Of a stretch of DNA of 7,353 bases, positions 6,231-7,353 are shown piece by piece (positions within the stretch are counted from its first letter, which is position 1; each line of letters opens with the position of its first letter). The stretch covers positions 1 through 7,353 of the forward strand of contig JAATVR010000072.1 in assembly GCA_014523665.1 (NCBI GenBank), in the 5' to 3' direction. The notes beneath the pieces were generated by a model. The model worked only from the letters and a program-made list of their open reading frames with translations, was not told where the DNA came from and ran no database searches. This DNA comes from Nitrososphaerales archaeon TH526 (GTDB taxonomy: Archaea; Thermoproteota; Nitrososphaeria; Nitrososphaerales; Nitrososphaeraceae). Made by a program: the position numbers and the translations under genes.

Positions 6231-6526
6231 ATGAGAGGTAGATGGGCTTCGGCAGCTTTGGGAGCAGGTATGGCCAGAAGGCGAGCTGGATATGAGATGG
6301 ACCAATAAGCACAAGCATACGAAGCTCAGCAACAACAAGCACAACAACAAATAGAAGCACAGCAAAGGCAGATCGAAGCACTACAACGACAAAAACAACA
6401 ACAACCCAGCCACATCAAGAAGACCTTACTGAAAAGTTGAAAAAATATGCCGATCTAAAGAAACAAGGGTTATTAACAGATGAAGAATTTCAAAAACTCA
6501 AGGCGGACTTATTATCAAAATTGTAA
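6231..6526 (+). pseudogene. SHOCT-domain protein gene with nonsense codon and frameshift
   Basis: The C-terminal part, ending at TAA 6524-6526, is an unmistakable SHOCT domain: KLKKYADLKKQGLLTDEEF followed by QKLKADLLSKL. SHOCT is a short helical domain usually found at protein ends and thought to serve oligomerisation. The preceding frame, starting with ATG 6231, reads a Gly/Ala/Arg-rich head (ALGAGMARRRAGYEMDQ), meets TAA at 6306-6308, and resumes as AQAYEAQQQQAQQQIEAQQR, a Gln-rich coiled linker. It must then move by one base, somewhere between about 6391 (an A5 run) and 6420, to enter the SHOCT frame. Gly/Ala head, Gln linker and SHOCT tail is the usual build of small archaeal SHOCT proteins of about 95-100 residues, so the order is right and the two lesions are real in this sequence. 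CAA to TAA fits the nonsense change. An alternative ATG at 6242 gives only 17 codons. Confidence 0.75.
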
Positions 6527-6555
6527 TCTGCAAGCTACAACTAAACAAAGGGTTA

Positions 6556-6562
6556 ATTTTTT
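6556..6562 (+). terminator. T-rich stop signal after the SHOCT gene
   Basis: A run of six T within TTAATTTTTTAATTA lies about 30 bases after the SHOCT stop codon. It is a likely archaeal-type terminator for rightward transcription. Confidence 0.4.
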
Positions 6563-6606
6563 AATTATGGCTTTGTAACATTCATGAAGCTATGGAATTA
6601 CAGTAT

Positions 6607-6822
6607 TTAACAAGATTTTTTAGAGCCAGCTTGAAAATCAATAAATCGATCATGTAGATTTCGATGCTTCCTCCCCATCACAATATCAAATCCGGGTCCG
6701 CTGTATGCATAAAAATAATTAGCAAAGCCGTTTATCCGTTTATACACTATTTTTTTAGGATCTGCGACTATCTTATAGCAAGTAATAATAATGAACCTCT
6801 CGCCGGCCTTCCTGACGAAAGA
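6607..6822 (-). pseudogene. Start-less coding remnant of unknown family
   Basis: On the minus strand, from just after TGA at 6823-6825 to TAA at 6607-6609, 71 codons are open and read like a protein end: VRKAGERFIIITCYKIVADP, then KKIVYKRINGFANYFYAYSG, then PGFDIVMGRKHRN. The alternation of a beta strand (RFIIITCYKIV) with basic loops resembles the C-terminal strands of small nuclease or toxin-like folds, but this is only an impression. There is no ATG except late (in DIVMGRK) and no ribosome binding site, and upstream frames hold several stops. The best reading is the 3' end of a gene whose front is lost. A stop-free run of this length can also arise by chance. Confidence 0.4.
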
Positions 6823-7020
6823 TCATGCGGCATGTAAGTGGAGCGATAATATTGCGTGCCAATGCAACTGTCACCCTAGAAATCAACGATAATAGTTAGT
6901 TAGGTAATCTGGAAGTAAACGCCAAGCGTGGTATTCCACCTTGGCTTCCTGGTTGCTATTCTTGTCGTTGTCGCTTTCTCTTATGAACTCTAAAGTTGGA
7001 GCCAAGTTTCCCAATTCTTG

Positions 7021-7028
7021 TTTATATA
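7021..7028 (+). promoter_or_regulatory. TATA box of the NMT-repeat gene
   Basis: TTTATATA is centred 24-25 bases before the ATG at 7049 and 27-28 before the ATG at 7052. Together with the absence of any Shine-Dalgarno it predicts a leaderless mRNA and supports the start at this ATG-ATG pair rather than the TTG/ATG codons further upstream. Confidence 0.5.
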
Positions 7029-7048
7029 CTAGTGTTACCCATCGGCAC

Positions 7049-7351
7049 ATGATGAAAAACAATATTGTAATAGGAATAGTTGTTGCCACGGCCTTGGGCT
7101 TTGTCATAACAGGTAGCACCCTTACAGCGGTATCAGCGCAAGGGAACATGACTGCAGGTGGCGGTGGGAACATGACTGCAGGTGGCGGTGGGAACATGAC
7201 TGCAGGTGGCGGGGACATAGTACAGCAGTTAAAGTCAGCCGCTGTCACAGCAAAACTCATAGACAATAAGAAAATGTTTATAATCGCCTGCCTGCCGGAG
7301 ATGACAGATCCAGATACCCAGTGCTCAGTTGCCAACCTAGAACTGCGATAA
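7049..7351 (+). CDS. Secreted protein with tandem NMTAGGGG repeats
   Basis: This protein has 100 residues if started at 7049 (99 from the second ATG at 7052). Residues 3-30 form a classic signal peptide: KNN, then the hydrophobic core IVIGIVVATALGFVI, and a site after AVSA. The mature protein begins QGNMTAGGGGNMTAGGGG and carries three 8-residue repeats with an N-M-T sequon in each, good candidates for archaeal N-glycosylation on a flexible Gly linker. A small domain follows (DIVQQLKSAAVTAKLIDNKKM), then a hydrophobic strand FIIACLPEMTDPDTQCSVAN with two cysteines (81 and 92) that may form a disulfide. The frame extends upstream to 6941, but the TATA box lies inside that extension and a signal peptide must be at the N-terminus. 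No family is recognised. The gene is complete, ending two bases before the window edge. Confidence 0.7.
   Translation: MMKNNIVIGIVVATALGFVITGSTLTAVSAQGNMTAGGGGNMTAGGGGNMTAGGGDIVQQLKSAAVTAKLIDNKKMFIIACLPEMTDPDTQCSVANLELR
7142..7213 (+). repeat. 24-bp tandem repeat, three copies, in coding sequence
   Basis: Three copies of a 24-base unit, GGGAACATGACTGCAGG plus TGGCGGT, at 7142-7165, 7166-7189 and 7190-7213, differ only in the last base of the third copy (G for T). Near identity at synonymous positions points to recent expansion by slippage or unequal recombination. The unit length keeps the frame, so copy number may vary between strains. Confidence 0.85.
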
Positions 7352-7353
7352 AA

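Noticed and set aside
5990..6232. 80-codon minus-strand frame
   Set aside because: It is basic and AT-driven, has no RBS or motif, and starts within the SHOCT gene start.
6941..7048. Upstream extension of the 7049 gene adding 36 residues
   Set aside because: It would bury the signal peptide inside the protein and overlap the TATA box at 7021-7028.
6883..7335. 150-codon minus-strand frame with PPPPAVMF repeats
   Set aside because: It is the antisense shadow of the NMT-repeat gene. The repeat and length come from the 24-bp tandem array, and no promoter or RBS precedes it inside the window.

Overview
The window looks like a stretch of an ammonia-oxidising archaeal (Nitrososphaeria/Thaumarchaeota, probably Nitrososphaerales) chromosome. 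This is inferred from the gene content: a PsbP-like secreted domain behind a membrane anchor, a zf-TFIIB mini-protein, a COG3432-type archaeal winged helix, a SHOCT-domain protein and several small secreted proteins with N/Q/S/T-rich tails. Archaeal TATA-like boxes often sit about 24-28 bases upstream of the start codon. Genes are short, widely spaced and on both strands. I see no rRNA, tRNA, CRISPR array, insertion sequence or phage gene.

Layout. 196-459 (+) encodes a small membrane-anchored or secreted protein, followed by an oligo-T stop signal. 545-856 (-) encodes a winged-helix regulator with an inverted repeat over its presumed TATA region. 857-1378 has no intact gene, but holds a perfect 9-bp inverted repeat and possible decayed coding sequence. 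1379-2446 (-) is a full-length Rv2258c-like SAM methyltransferase gene interrupted by a single in-frame TAA. 2447-2945 is essentially featureless. 2946-3236 (+) encodes a one-helix membrane protein. 3410-4496 (+) is a cytoplasmic-domain/TM/PsbP-like gene broken by a one-base frameshift. 4760-5011 (-) encodes the zf-TFIIB protein, with three direct repeats in its upstream region. 5211-5864 (-) encodes a membrane-anchored extracytoplasmic protein. 5957-6046 (+) is a possible 29-residue peptide behind a strong Shine-Dalgarno. 6231-6526 (+) is a SHOCT-domain gene with a nonsense codon and a frameshift. 6607-6822 (-) is a start-less coding remnant. 7049-7351 (+) is a secreted protein with three tandem NMT sequon repeats.

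The genes do not form a recognisable operon or pathway, and I do not see a coherent new defence or metabolic system. The most notable property is how many genes are broken in reading frame: three clear cases (methyltransferase, PsbP-like, SHOCT) plus possible older remnants, next to intact small genes. This suggests either a decaying accessory region or a draft sequence with uncorrected errors. The two can be separated by read mapping. The secreted proteins, the NMT repeats and the repeats near promoters are the other points worth a second look.
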